DNA of 64,000 nt from an uncultured Mycoplasmatota bacterium (GTDB lineage Bacteria > Bacillota_I > Bacilli_A > RF39 > UBA660), in contig CAMJBC010000001.1 in assembly GCA_946403755.1 (NCBI GenBank), forward strand, positions 1 through 64,000, written 5' to 3'. A program made the translations under genes and the position numbers. Shown here piece after piece: positions 1 through 9,729 of the stretch (within the stretch, counting starts at the first letter, position 1; the number at the start of each line of letters is the position of its first letter). The notes beneath the pieces are model-generated. The model searched no databases, was not told the DNA's origin, and was given only the letters and a program-made list of their open reading frames with translations.

Positions 1-1719
<1,719 letters not shown>

Positions 1720-1721
1720 TT

Positions 1722-1749
1722 TTGACTTTTTATAAAAGTGTGCTATCAT
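1722..1749 (+). promoter_or_regulatory. Promoter for the small RNA downstream of pyrG
   Basis: TTGACT (1722-1727), a 16-base spacer and TATCAT (1744-1749), with an extended TG at 1741-1742. It starts just after the pyrG stop and would initiate near 1756, ahead of a structured segment with its own terminator. Confidence 0.6.
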
Positions 1750-1755
1750 GATGAC

Positions 1756-1852
1756 GGAATTCGAATTCCTTTTAATGTGACACCTAGTCAAATATATTTA
1801 GTTTGCAAGTACCATTAGGGAGAATACTCGGACAAATTGTTCGAGTTTTTAT
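1756..1852 (+). ncRNA. Unidentified structured small RNA or leader, about 97 nt
   Basis: This segment has its own promoter and ends in a strong terminator (hairpin 1826-1846 followed by a U-rich run), with no open frame. Visible helices are GGAAT/ATTCC (1756-1760 with 1765-1769, TCGA loop), TAATG/CATTA (1773-1777 with 1813-1817) and, inside it, TGAC/GTCA (1778-1781 with 1787-1790). I do not see the helix 8 motif of SRP RNA, a T-box AGGGTGG element, or a riboswitch core I recognise. It could be a free-standing small RNA or an attenuator leader for the lipoprotein at 1895, although that gene has its own promoter-like element at 1864-1872. Confidence 0.5.
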
Positions 1853-1856
1853 TTTT
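1826..1856 (+). terminator. Rho-independent terminator of the small RNA
   Basis: ACTCGGACAA pairs with TTGTTCGAGT (10 pairs with one G-T), followed by TTTTTATTTTT. Confidence 0.8.
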
Positions 1857-1863
1857 ATAAATA

Positions 1864-1872
1864 TATGATAAA
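1864..1872 (+). promoter_or_regulatory. Extended -10 promoter of the lipoprotein gene
   Basis: TGATAAAAT about 22 bases before the ATG at 1895, with AAGGAGGA between. No clear -35 element. Confidence 0.45.
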
Positions 1873-1894
1873 ATGTGTATAAGGAGGAATTTTA

Positions 1895-2596
1895 ATGAAA
1901 AAGAAAATATTAATTAGCTTATTAACTATTGTAATGTGTTTAATTATAGTCGGTTGTGGTAAGAAAAATAATAATTTAAATAATACTACAAATGATAATA
2001 TCAATAATAATTCAAATACAAATATTATTGATAATACTAATACTAATGATGATTCAAATAATATCATAGTGGATGATGATGAAATTATTGATATTGATGA
2101 TTCTGAAAATGTTCCAATGGATAATAGTCCTGTAGTAGTAAATGAAATTATTAATTGTGATGGATGTGTTTTTGCATATTTTAGTGATGAAGGTGATAAT
2201 GCAAAAACTTTAGGTTCTACTATATCTTCAAATGAATATACAACTGATATTAATAATTTAAAAACTAGTGGAGGAAAACAAAGGCATAATTTCTTTGGAT
2301 TAGTACTTTCTGGAGATACTATATCAAGAGCATATGCATGTATTTTAAAAGATGATAAAATCTATTGTATTGAAGGATCTACTAATGGAGCTTATCATAG
2401 TAGTAATATAGGAATACTTAATCAAATATTTACTGGCAGTCAATGTAGAACAATATCTGATGGTCATACTTATACATGTACTGATGGATCTTATAATGGT
2501 GATACTAAAACTAATGGTTATACAAGCTTACATTATGAAACAAGTTGTACTATATATGGATCTAATTCAAATACTGGAAAATTAATTTGTCATTAG
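1895..2596 (+). CDS. Putative lipoprotein with Asn-rich linker
   Basis: 233 residues. A lipoprotein signal peptide ends in the lipobox IVGC (Cys about residue 21). An Asn/Asp/Thr-rich linker follows to about residue 75, then a cysteine-containing domain to the end with Gly, Ser and Thr-rich strands. The cysteines (INCDGC, YACIL, YCIEG, QCRT, YTCTDG, TSCTIY, LICH) suggest disulfides in an exported domain. I do not recognise the family; the beta-rich, Cys-rich tail faintly recalls globular domains of Firmicute type IV pilins, but there is no prepilin motif. A strong AAGGAGG site fixes the start. It is monocistronic and converges on the next gene. Confidence 0.8.
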   Translation: MKKKILISLLTIVMCLIIVGCGKKNNNLNNTTNDNINNNSNTNIIDNTNTNDDSNNIIVDDDEIIDIDDSENVPMDNSPVVVNEIINCDGCVFAYFSDEGDNAKTLGSTISSNEYTTDINNLKTSGGKQRHNFFGLVLSGDTISRAYACILKDDKIYCIEGSTNGAYHSSNIGILNQIFTGSQCRTISDGHTYTCTDGSYNGDTKTNGYTSLHYETSCTIYGSNSNTGKLICH

Positions 2597-2620
2597 TATA
2601 AATAATAATTTTATAAAATA

Positions 2621-2653
2621 AAAAATCTTTAAGTAATTCTTAAAGATTTTTTT
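2621..2653. terminator. Bidirectional terminator between convergent genes
   Basis: AAAAATCTTTAAG and CTTAAAGATTTTT form a 13-pair stem with loop TAATT and T-runs on both sides. It serves the lipoprotein (plus) and the surface protein (minus). Confidence 0.85.
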
Positions 2654-2654
2654 G

Positions 2655-5024
2655 TTATTCAGCATAGTTTTTAATACTTAAATTATTACTTGTATTAGTA
2701 ACTCCTGATCCTACTTTAATAGTTGGATTATAATTAACACTAAATCCGCTTACGTTTTTAGTATTTTCAGTTATATATGATCTGCTTCTATTATAAATAT
2801 TTAATTTATTACTAGTATTCATTACTCTAAAGTTAGATAAATTTATATTAGGAATAGATAAATCAAAACCAAAATTATGTGTAGCGCCATTATTATCTTT
2901 TGATATTTTAAACCAAACTAGATTAACTGCATTTGTATTTTTTGGATGTATTTTTGAATTAGTTATACTTACAGAACCTTTCCAAAAACTTCCTTCTCCT
3001 TCTCTTAAAGTTAAGAAGTTATTTGTATATCTAACAATTACATTATCTATTGATAATGGACCACTACCAGTAAGCATTAATCCATATTGACCTAGGGTAG
3101 TATTAGTAACAGTTAATCTGTGCATACCTCTATGAGCATCTATTCTGTTTAAAATACAATTATCAATGGTGAATCTTTTACAACCACTACTACCCATAAC
3201 ACCCCATCTATCAGAATTTAATTGATTTGTTTTATCATAGTAAGTTGAGTCAGTATAATCAGCCATTAATATTTTATATAATTTCATATTAGATACATTT
3301 GTCATTACCATATCATATGTTGAAGTATTATTAGAAGCACTATCAACTTTTAGTGCATATACTCTTGAATTAGAGAATGTAATATTAGCTACTTCTGTAA
3401 AATCAAAGAAGCCATAATATTGATATGTATTTAAATTTACATCTTCATTTTTAGAATTTTTATAATAATGACGTATTTTATCTATAAGAACATTACTTCT
3501 TCTTACAGAAATACCACGTCTTGCATATATAGAACCTGAAGCATGATTAATATTTAAATAACTTTTAGATGGATTAACTACTGTAATAAATATAGCATTA
3601 TAGAATTCTAATTGTTTTGTAGGTATTTCACATTTTTTATATGTAATAGGTCCATTATAAGTAAAGAATACATCATCTAATATTTTACCAGTTGAATCAA
3701 CTCTAAACACATCACTAGCATCTTGTCCACTTTCAGGACCTTTATTAACTGGTATAAATGTTTTATGACTACTATCAGTAACTTTTACAAAACTATTATC
3801 ACTACCAGCAAATTCTGGGACTACATTGAAGTATGCCATATTGTTTATTTTAACATTACTTTTAGTAACACATTTAGGAGTATCATTAATTACATATACG
3901 TGTTCATTATCTACACCATTTGAATTACCAATAATACCACTTTCATCATGTATATATACTGTTGAGTTATTAAAGTTTGTATTTGTTTGAACTATTATAG
4001 ATCCTTTTTCTTTTTTATAAATATTATAATTCCCTTTAGTTATATTAACAGGTAAATTATGTTTATTAGCACATTCATGTGTTGATTTGATAGCGTAATA
4101 ATCATCATTATTAGGAAATTTATCAATAAATGTTTTATAATCTAATTCTTTAACACCAGTTTTAATTAAGTATTCGCAATATGAAGTAGGAGAGTGCTTA
4201 ACTGTAATTGCTACTGTTGCTGTTTTCCAATTACTAGTTTTAACAGAAATAGTTACTGTTCCTTCTGAAATACTAGTTACTTTTCCTTTATTATCTACAG
4301 TAGCAATATTTGTATTACTACTAGTCCATGTAACTGTTTTATCAGTTGCGTTATCAGGATTTATTTTATATCCAAGTTGTAATGTTTCGCCAACTGTTAA
4401 TTCTTCTTTTTTATTTGTTAATTCAATACTTGATACTGCAATAGTTTGTGGTGTTTGAGTTGTTTGAGTATTATCATTTTTTGGAGTATCTATAGTAGGT
4501 GTAGTAGTTGTGTTTTCTTTTGGAGTAGTAGTTGTTTCATCTTTCGGTGTTTCTTCTTGTGGTTTTGGAGTAGTATTATCTTTTTGAGGAACAACTGTAT
4601 TATCTTCTGCAACATTATTATTTGTAGTATTAGGGGTATTATTAGGTGTTTCATCTTTTGGTGTTTGAGTATTATCATTGTTATTAGTTATATCATTAGT
4701 ATCTGAACTAACTATAATTTCATATTCAGCTACTGTTTTATTATCTTTAACAACTTTTACAGTTGCTTTTCCTTGTTTTTTAGCAATTATTTTATCATTT
4801 TCTATACTAATTATATCGTTATCAGAAGTTTCTAATTTAGCATCTTTAATACTTTTTATAACAGTGTATGATCCTTCTGCAATATTAATTTTATCTGTTT
4901 GAGAATTATCATTAAAACCAATTATAAGACCAGTTTTAATTCCTATAAAAATAAGAATACTTATTATAAAAACTGATACAATAATTAATGGTGTTTTTTT
5001 ATTATTAACTGTCTCATTATCCAT
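2655..5024 (-). CDS. Membrane-anchored surface protein with Ig-like (Big_2) domain and putative beta-helix
   Basis: 789 residues. A single N-terminal hydrophobic segment (about 13-33) acts as an uncleaved anchor. A small strand-rich domain follows (about 45-105, SYTVIKSIKDAK..., resembling half a Big_2 fold), then a Pro/Thr/Asn linker (about 110-195). A clear bacterial Ig-like group 2 domain follows, with the signatures SIELTNKKEELTVGETL and VTWTSSNTNIATVD (about 198-275). The remaining 500 residues are rich in short Asn/Ser/Ile strands of the form SITNSKI and LTVTNTTL, consistent with a right-handed parallel beta-helix as in surface lyases or adhesins. No catalytic motif is recognised. An AGGTGAT site precedes the start on the minus strand. 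Function is unknown; adhesion or glycan binding are possibilities. Confidence 0.75.
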   Translation of the reverse strand: MDNETVNNKKTPLIIVSVFIISILIFIGIKTGLIIGFNDNSQTDKINIAEGSYTVIKSIKDAKLETSDNDIISIENDKIIAKKQGKATVKVVKDNKTVAEYEIIVSSDTNDITNNNDNTQTPKDETPNNTPNTTNNNVAEDNTVVPQKDNTTPKPQEETPKDETTTTPKENTTTTPTIDTPKNDNTQTTQTPQTIAVSSIELTNKKEELTVGETLQLGYKINPDNATDKTVTWTSSNTNIATVDNKGKVTSISEGTVTISVKTSNWKTATVAITVKHSPTSYCEYLIKTGVKELDYKTFIDKFPNNDDYYAIKSTHECANKHNLPVNITKGNYNIYKKEKGSIIVQTNTNFNNSTVYIHDESGIIGNSNGVDNEHVYVINDTPKCVTKSNVKINNMAYFNVVPEFAGSDNSFVKVTDSSHKTFIPVNKGPESGQDASDVFRVDSTGKILDDVFFTYNGPITYKKCEIPTKQLEFYNAIFITVVNPSKSYLNINHASGSIYARRGISVRRSNVLIDKIRHYYKNSKNEDVNLNTYQYYGFFDFTEVANITFSNSRVYALKVDSASNNTSTYDMVMTNVSNMKLYKILMADYTDSTYYDKTNQLNSDRWGVMGSSGCKRFTIDNCILNRIDAHRGMHRLTVTNTTLGQYGLMLTGSGPLSIDNVIVRYTNNFLTLREGEGSFWKGSVSITNSKIHPKNTNAVNLVWFKISKDNNGATHNFGFDLSIPNINLSNFRVMNTSNKLNIYNRSRSYITENTKNVSGFSVNYNPTIKVGSGVTNTSNNLSIKNYAE

Positions 5025-5111
5025 ATAATCACCTACTATAAAAATTGTATCATATTGGTACTATTTATTACAATAAAATATAAAAGAGGACTTATTAAAT
5101 TTGTATCTTAA

Positions 5112-5120
5112 TGTTATAAT
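5112..5120 (+). promoter_or_regulatory. Extended -10 promoter for the 5149 gene and iscR
   Basis: TGTTATAAT, 28 bases upstream of the ATG, with GGAGTTGAT as ribosome site in between. Confidence 0.5.
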
Positions 5121-5148
5121 ATTTTTATGAGATATTGGAGTTGATAAA

Positions 5149-5649
5149 ATGAATAGATTTGAAATTAATGCGATATCTAAATCTGATTTTTTAAAAATAA
5201 ATGAAGATGATTTAATGCTTATTACTTATCCTGGAAGAATGGGTGATGAAGATGGATCAACATTTATACATAGAAATGGAAATGATTTTATTATTTATAG
5301 AGTAGATGGTTGGATGTATGGAAAAGATATGGATATTTCTTTAAATGATATGTTAAATCAATTTCCAAAATGGAAAGAATCTTTAGAAGAAAAAAGCGAT
5401 GAAAAATATAAATGTATATATATGGGATTTGGAAATAGGTTATTTGTAGATAATTCAATATATGATGAATTTAAACCATATTTAGATAAAAAAGTAAAAG
5501 AGGATTTAGAAGGTAAGGAAGATAAAGATAGTTTAAAATATGGTTCTATATTTAGTGTATGGGATAATGCATTTATGGATATGGTTAATGAAAAAGGTTA
5601 TGTTTTAAGAAAGAAGAATAGGGGTGTGAATTATGAAAATATCAACTAA
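5149..5649 (+). CDS. Hypothetical acidic soluble protein
   Basis: 166 residues, without signal peptide or membrane segment. Sequence such as MLITYPGRMGDEDGSTFIHRN and the charged C-terminal helices suggest a small cytoplasmic alpha/beta protein. I do not recognise the family. Its last 17 bases overlap the start of the IscR-like regulator in another frame, and the regulator's ribosome site lies inside this gene, so the two are translationally coupled. That arrangement suggests a role in, or co-regulation with, Fe-S metabolism, but this is inference only. Confidence 0.75.
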   Translation: MNRFEINAISKSDFLKINEDDLMLITYPGRMGDEDGSTFIHRNGNDFIIYRVDGWMYGKDMDISLNDMLNQFPKWKESLEEKSDEKYKCIYMGFGNRLFVDNSIYDEFKPYLDKKVKEDLEGKEDKDSLKYGSIFSVWDNAFMDMVNEKGYVLRKKNRGVNYENIN

Positions 5650-6031
5650 AGGAAGATATGCTTTAAGAATAATGATTGATATAGCAGAGAATGCTAAAGA
5701 TGGATATGTATCAATAAAAAGTATATCCGAAAGACAAAATATATCTAATAAATATATTGAACAAATAATATCTAAATTATTAAAAGCAGATTTATTAATT
5801 ACATATAGGGGACATACTGGAGGATATAAATTATCTAGAAAACCTAGTGAATACAAAGTAGGCGAAATATTAAGAGTAGCTGAAGGAGATTTAAATGTAA
5901 TTGAATGTGTTCATGGATTTGAATGTCCAAGAAAAGTAGGATGTTCTACATATACATTTTGGAAAGGTTTAGATACTGTAATAAATGAATATGCTGATTC
6001 ATATACATTAGAAGAATTATTAAATAAATAA
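5633..6031 (+). CDS. iscR: Rrf2-family transcriptional regulator, IscR-like
   Basis: 132 residues, typical Rrf2 length, with an N-terminal winged helix (MKISTKGRYALRIMIDIA; recognition region SNKYIEQIISKLLKADL). Cysteines at 92, 98 and 104 match the Fe-S ligand positions of E. coli IscR. The fourth ligand there, His107, is Tyr here. CymR, the Bacillus cysteine regulator in the same family, lacks the three cysteines, so a cluster-sensing role is favoured. It sits directly before iscS and iscU, and a palindrome overlaps the iscS promoter downstream. The symbol is given by similarity. Confidence 0.85.
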   Translation: MKISTKGRYALRIMIDIAENAKDGYVSIKSISERQNISNKYIEQIISKLLKADLLITYRGHTGGYKLSRKPSEYKVGEILRVAEGDLNVIECVHGFECPRKVGCSTYTFWKGLDTVINEYADSYTLEELLNK

Positions 6032-6046
6032 TTCTTTTTATATAAT

Positions 6047-6086
6047 TTTAATTCCTATTGAAATGGTATGAATTAAATGATAAAAT
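6047..6086 (+). promoter_or_regulatory. iscS promoter with overlapping palindromic operator candidate
   Basis: Promoter: TTGAAA (6058-6063), 17-base spacer, TAAAAT (6081-6086) with extended TG at 6078-6079. An inverted repeat TTTAATTC (6047-6054) and GAATTAAA (6070-6077), 15 bases apart, brackets the -35 box. Rrf2 regulators bind dyad sites of about this size, so the upstream IscR-like protein could repress iscSU from here. The binding assignment is inference. Confidence 0.6.
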
Positions 6087-6106
6087 ATTCTAGGAATGGA
6101 GGAATA

Positions 6107-7285
6107 ATGAAAAATATATATTTTGATAATGCAGCTACTACTAGAATAGATGATAAAGTTCTTGAATCTATGATGCCATATTTAAAAGAAAACTATGGTA
6201 ATGCTAGTGCTATATATAAATTAGGAAAAGAATCTCATAAAGCAATTGAAGATGTTAGAAGTTTTATAGCTGAAACATTTAATTGTAATAAAGATGAGAT
6301 ATATTTTACATCAGGAGGAAGTGAAAGCGATAATACTGCTTTAAAAGGAATTGCTTATGCAAATAAAGATAAAGGTAAACATATTATTACTTCTAAAATA
6401 GAACATCCTGCAATACTAGAAACTTGTAAACAATTAGCTAAAGATGGATTTGATATAACATATTTAAATGTTGATGAAAATGGTATTGTTGATTTAGAAG
6501 AATTAAAAAGTTCTATAAGAGAAGATACTATTCTTATATCTATTATGTTTGCTAATAATGAAATAGGTACTATTGAACCAATTGAAGAAATAGGAAAAAT
6601 TGCACATGAACATGGAATTTATTTCCATACAGATGCTGTTCAAGCAGTAGGTACAATTAAAATAGACGTAGAAAAAATGAATATAGATAGTTTATCTTTA
6701 TCTGCTCATAAATTTCATGGACCTAAAGGTATTGGTGTTCTATATATGAAAAAAGGTATTAAATTTAATCCTTTAATAAATGGAGGGCATCAAGAAAAAT
6801 CAAAAAGAGCTGGTACTGAGAATGTTGCTAGTATAGTAGGTCTTGGAGAAGCACTAAGAATATCTTATGAAACATTAGAAGAGAAGAACAAAAAGATTAA
6901 AGAATTAAGAGATTATTATTTTAAAGAAATTGAAAAAAGAATTCCTTATATAAAAATAAATGGTGATTTAGATAGTAGATTACCAGGAAATGCAAATATA
7001 TCATTTAGATTTATTGAAGGAGAAGGTTTATTATTAAACTTAGATAATAAAGGAATATGTGCATCAAGTGGAAGTGCTTGTACATCTGGGTCTTTAGATC
7101 CATCACATGTATTACTTGCTATTGGATTACCTCATGAAATAGCACATGGTTCTCTTAGAATATCAATAGGTAAATATAATACAAAAGAAGAGGTTGATTA
7201 TTTAATAGAGTCTTTAGTTGAAATAGTAGAAAGACTTAGAAATATGTCACCTTTATATGAAGAATTTATGGAGGAAAATAAATAA
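6107..7285 (+). CDS. iscS: Cysteine desulfurase (IscS/NifS type)
   Basis: 392 residues. It is a PLP enzyme that takes sulfur from cysteine for Fe-S clusters and other thio-cofactors. The PLP lysine is K202 in SAHKFHGPKG and the catalytic cysteine is C325 in SSGSACTSG. The HTDAVQ motif that contacts PLP is present. The ATG at 6107 is preferred over an earlier in-frame ATG at 6077, because GGAGGAATA lies right before it and the protein then begins MKNIYFDNAATT as family members do. The stop overlaps the iscU start by one base (TAATG), which indicates coupling. Confidence 0.95.
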   Translation: MKNIYFDNAATTRIDDKVLESMMPYLKENYGNASAIYKLGKESHKAIEDVRSFIAETFNCNKDEIYFTSGGSESDNTALKGIAYANKDKGKHIITSKIEHPAILETCKQLAKDGFDITYLNVDENGIVDLEELKSSIREDTILISIMFANNEIGTIEPIEEIGKIAHEHGIYFHTDAVQAVGTIKIDVEKMNIDSLSLSAHKFHGPKGIGVLYMKKGIKFNPLINGGHQEKSKRAGTENVASIVGLGEALRISYETLEEKNKKIKELRDYYFKEIEKRIPYIKINGDLDSRLPGNANISFRFIEGEGLLLNLDNKGICASSGSACTSGSLDPSHVLLAIGLPHEIAHGSLRISIGKYNTKEEVDYLIESLVEIVERLRNMSPLYEEFMEENK

Positions 7286-7734
7286 TGGATTATTCAGAAA
7301 AAGTTATAGATCATTATACTAATCCAAGAAATGTTGGAGAAATAGAAGATGCATCTGGAGTAGGCAAAGTAGGGAATCCTGTATGTGGAGATATAATGAA
7401 AATCTATATTAAAGTAGAAGATAATATAATAACAGATGTTAAATTTAAAACATTTGGTTGTGGAGCAGCAATAGCCACAAGTAGTATATCTACTGAATTA
7501 ATAAAAGGATTAACATTAGAAAAAGCATTAGAACTTAAAAATGGAGATGTTGTAGATAAATTAGATGGTCTTCCTCCAGTTAAAATACATTGTTCACTTC
7601 TTGCTGAAGAAGCTATTCATGAAGCAATAGCAGATTATTATAGAAAAGAAGGAAAAATGAGTGAAGAAGAAATAGTTAAAAAATGTAATCTTAAACCTAA
7701 TCATGCAGCATGCCCACATAAAGTAGGTGAATAA
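7285..7734 (+). CDS. iscU: Fe-S cluster scaffold protein (IscU/NifU N-terminal type)
   Basis: 149 residues. The three cluster-binding cysteines are C34 (NPVCGD), C59 (TFGCGAA) and C103 (KIHCSLLAEEA), with the conserved Asp at D36. The NifU middle and C-terminal domains are absent. A short tail has two further cysteines (C134 and C143). It receives sulfur from the IscS encoded just upstream and assembles 2Fe-2S or 4Fe-4S clusters. There are no hscA, hscB or fdx genes here, so this is a minimal iscR-iscS-iscU unit. Confidence 0.93.
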   Translation: MDYSEKVIDHYTNPRNVGEIEDASGVGKVGNPVCGDIMKIYIKVEDNIITDVKFKTFGCGAAIATSSISTELIKGLTLEKALELKNGDVVDKLDGLPPVKIHCSLLAEEAIHEAIADYYRKEGKMSEEEIVKKCNLKPNHAACPHKVGE

Positions 7735-7735
7735 A

Positions 7736-8422
7736 ATGAAAAAAGTATTATTAATACTAATTTGCATACTATTAATAACTGGATGTAAAAAAGAAAATAA
7801 ATATGCATTAGAATTTAAAAATGAATATGAATCAATGAATGGCGTAGTTAATAAGAATGGAAAAGAGCATAGAACTATTTCTATTTCAGAAGATAATCCA
7901 TATATTAAAACTACACCAGCTAAAATAGTTGAAATGATTAATAATAAAGAGTCATTCTTCTTATATGTTGGAGACAAATTATGCCCTTGGTGTAGAAGTG
8001 TATTAGAAAAATCTATTGAAGTTGCTAAAGATCAAAACATAGATAAAATCTATTATATTGAAATATGGGATGATGATGGAAATGAAATATTAAGAGATAA
8101 ATATGAGTTAACACCAATTCTTACTAAAACAATAGAAGGAACAGAAGAATATAAATTTTTATTAGAACAGTTTGATTCAGTATTAGAAGAATATTTTGTA
8201 TATGATACTGAAGGACATAATATTACAACTGAAGAAAAGAGAATATATGCTCCTAGTTATTTCTATATTAAAGATGGAAAAGTAGTTAAAATGATAGATG
8301 GAATATCTGAAAATCAAAAAGATTCTAGAGAAGAATTAACTAAAGAAATGTTAGATGATGAGGAAAAAGAATTTACTTCATTATTTAAATTAGCTAATGT
8401 TTGTGATGCAGATGGATGTTAA
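7736..8422 (+). CDS. Lipoprotein with thioredoxin-like CPWC motif
   Basis: 228 residues. The signal peptide ends at lipobox ITGC (Cys about 17). A thioredoxin-like domain follows with the redox motif LCPWCRSV after a GDK strand, and a late YAPSYFYIKDGKVV strand fits the substrate-binding edge. The ATG at 7736 is chosen over an upstream GTG at 7727, because AGGTGA lies just before it and the signal peptide then begins MKKVLL. The ribosome site overlaps the iscU end, so it is likely in the isc operon. Role: probably extracytoplasmic thiol-disulfide exchange; no partner protein is evident. Confidence 0.8.
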   Translation: MKKVLLILICILLITGCKKENKYALEFKNEYESMNGVVNKNGKEHRTISISEDNPYIKTTPAKIVEMINNKESFFLYVGDKLCPWCRSVLEKSIEVAKDQNIDKIYYIEIWDDDGNEILRDKYELTPILTKTIEGTEEYKFLLEQFDSVLEEYFVYDTEGHNITTEEKRIYAPSYFYIKDGKVVKMIDGISENQKDSREELTKEMLDDEEKEFTSLFKLANVCDADGC

Positions 8423-8450
8423 AAAAACTCTAAATTTTTAGAGTTTTTTT
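8421..8450 (+). terminator. Terminator of the isc unit
   Basis: AAAACTCTAAA and TTTAGAGTTTT with a three-base loop, then T7. Confidence 0.85.
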
Positions 8451-8451
8451 A

Positions 8452-8460
8452 TGATATAAT
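8452..8460 (+). promoter_or_regulatory. Extended -10 promoter of the CDF transporter gene
   Basis: TGATATAAT directly after the upstream terminator and about 20 bases before the coding region. Confidence 0.5.
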
Positions 8461-8471
8461 ATATTAAGGAA

Positions 8472-9362
8472 GTGATTAAAATAAAAACAGAAAAGAATAT
8501 ATTAATAGCTTTTTTATTAAATATTACATTTTCTATATTTGAATTATTTGGAGGAATAATTACTAATTCAGTAGCTATTTTATCTGATTCTGTTCATGAT
8601 TTAGGAGATGCTATATCAATAGGTATTTCATATTTTATGGAAAGAAAAAGCAAAAAGAATCCTGATAATAAATATACATATGGATATGTTAGATATTCAG
8701 TACTCGGAGGAGTAATTACAACAACTATATTATTAGTTGGTTCAATATTAGTAATAATAGGTGCTATTAAAAGATTATTTAATCCAGTTGAAGTAAACTA
8801 TAATGGAATGATTATATTTGCTATAGTTGGAGTAGTACTTAATTTTATAGCTGCTTATGTAACTAAAGATGGAGATTCAATTAATCAAAAATCAGTTAAC
8901 TTACATATGCTTGAAGATACTCTTGGATGGGTAGTAGTATTAATAGGAGCAATTATAATGAGATTTACTGATATTAGTATTATTGATCCAATAATGAGCA
9001 TAGGAGTTGCTATATTTATACTAATTCATTCAATTAAAAATCTTAAAAAAGTATTAGATTTATTTTTAGAAAAAACTCCTGAAGATGTAAATATTAATGA
9101 ATTGACTAAACATTTATTAAAAATAGATGGAGTAGATGATATACATCATATTCATGTATGGAGTATTGATGGATATAATAATTATGCTACTATGCATATT
9201 GTTACTAAATCAAAAAACATATCTAAAGTTAAAAAAGAAATAAGAGAAGAATTAGAAGAACATAATATAGGACATGCTATATTAGAAACAGAAGAAGAAG
9301 TATGTGATGATAAAGAATGTCATATTGAATTTCATGAACATGCTCATCACCATCATCATTAA
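8472..9362 (+). CDS. Cation diffusion facilitator (divalent metal/H+ antiporter)
   Basis: 296 residues from the GTG at 8472, with six membrane segments (about 9-205), the metal site SDSVHDLGD in helix 2 (DxxxD type), a cytoplasmic dimer domain with HHIHVWSIDG, and a His-rich tail (HEHAHHHHH). CDF proteins export Zn, Mn, Fe or Cd. The start is uncertain: AAGGAAGTGAT (8466-8476) is an excellent ribosome site that swallows the GTG, so initiation may really be at ATT 8475 or ATA 8481. The next ATG is beyond the first membrane helix and cannot be the start. Confidence 0.92.
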   Translation: MIKIKTEKNILIAFLLNITFSIFELFGGIITNSVAILSDSVHDLGDAISIGISYFMERKSKKNPDNKYTYGYVRYSVLGGVITTTILLVGSILVIIGAIKRLFNPVEVNYNGMIIFAIVGVVLNFIAAYVTKDGDSINQKSVNLHMLEDTLGWVVVLIGAIIMRFTDISIIDPIMSIGVAIFILIHSIKNLKKVLDLFLEKTPEDVNINELTKHLLKIDGVDDIHHIHVWSIDGYNNYATMHIVTKSKNISKVKKEIREELEEHNIGHAILETEEEVCDDKECHIEFHEHAHHHHH

Positions 9363-9375
9363 TAAAGGAAGAAAC

Positions 9376-9726
9376 ATGAAAAAATTATTAATTGTATTAA
9401 CTATATGTTTTTTATTATTTGGTTGCTCTAAAAAGTTAGAAGAGCCTAAAATATCTAGTGATATAGCATATGCAGGAGTAAATAATTATTGTCATGATAA
9501 TTATGACTGGAGTGTTGCAGAAGGTAACCCAGATATAATGTATGTAAAAATGGGTGAAGAAACTGATACAGAATATGAAGTAATATTTAGAAGTTATACT
9601 GGAGCTTTTTTAAATTTCTATGTTAATAAAGAAGATGGAAAAACTAGAATAATTGAGAATTCACAATTAACAAATGAAACAAATGAATTAGAATCAATTA
9701 ATATATTAGATTATATAAAGGAGTAA
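9376..9726 (+). CDS. Small lipoprotein of unknown function
   Basis: 116 residues from the ATG with AAAGGAAGAA before it. The lipobox is LFGC (Cys about 17), followed by a roughly 95-residue acidic domain with one pair of cysteines about 50 residues apart at most, and Tyr/Asp-rich strands (YEVIFRSYTG). I do not recognise the family. It lies 13 bases after the CDF gene and 3 before the nitroreductase, so it is in that operon. Confidence 0.75.
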   Translation: MKKLLIVLTICFLLFGCSKKLEEPKISSDIAYAGVNNYCHDNYDWSVAEGNPDIMYVKMGEETDTEYEVIFRSYTGAFLNFYVNKEDGKTRIIENSQLTNETNELESINILDYIKE

Positions 9727-9729
9727 ATT

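Noticed and set aside
1855..2067. Minus-strand open frame opposite the first lipoprotein
   Set aside because: It is the complement of an Asn-rich linker and signal peptide, and has no start signals.
4446..4902. Two open frames opposite the Big_2 surface protein gene
   Set aside because: They mirror the Pro/Thr/Asn linker of the minus-strand gene, give Cys/Ile/Ser-rich nonsense and lack ribosome sites.
5633..6031. Naming the Rrf2 regulator CymR
   Set aside because: The three cysteines at IscR positions and the place before iscS-iscU favour IscR; CymR lacks those cysteines.
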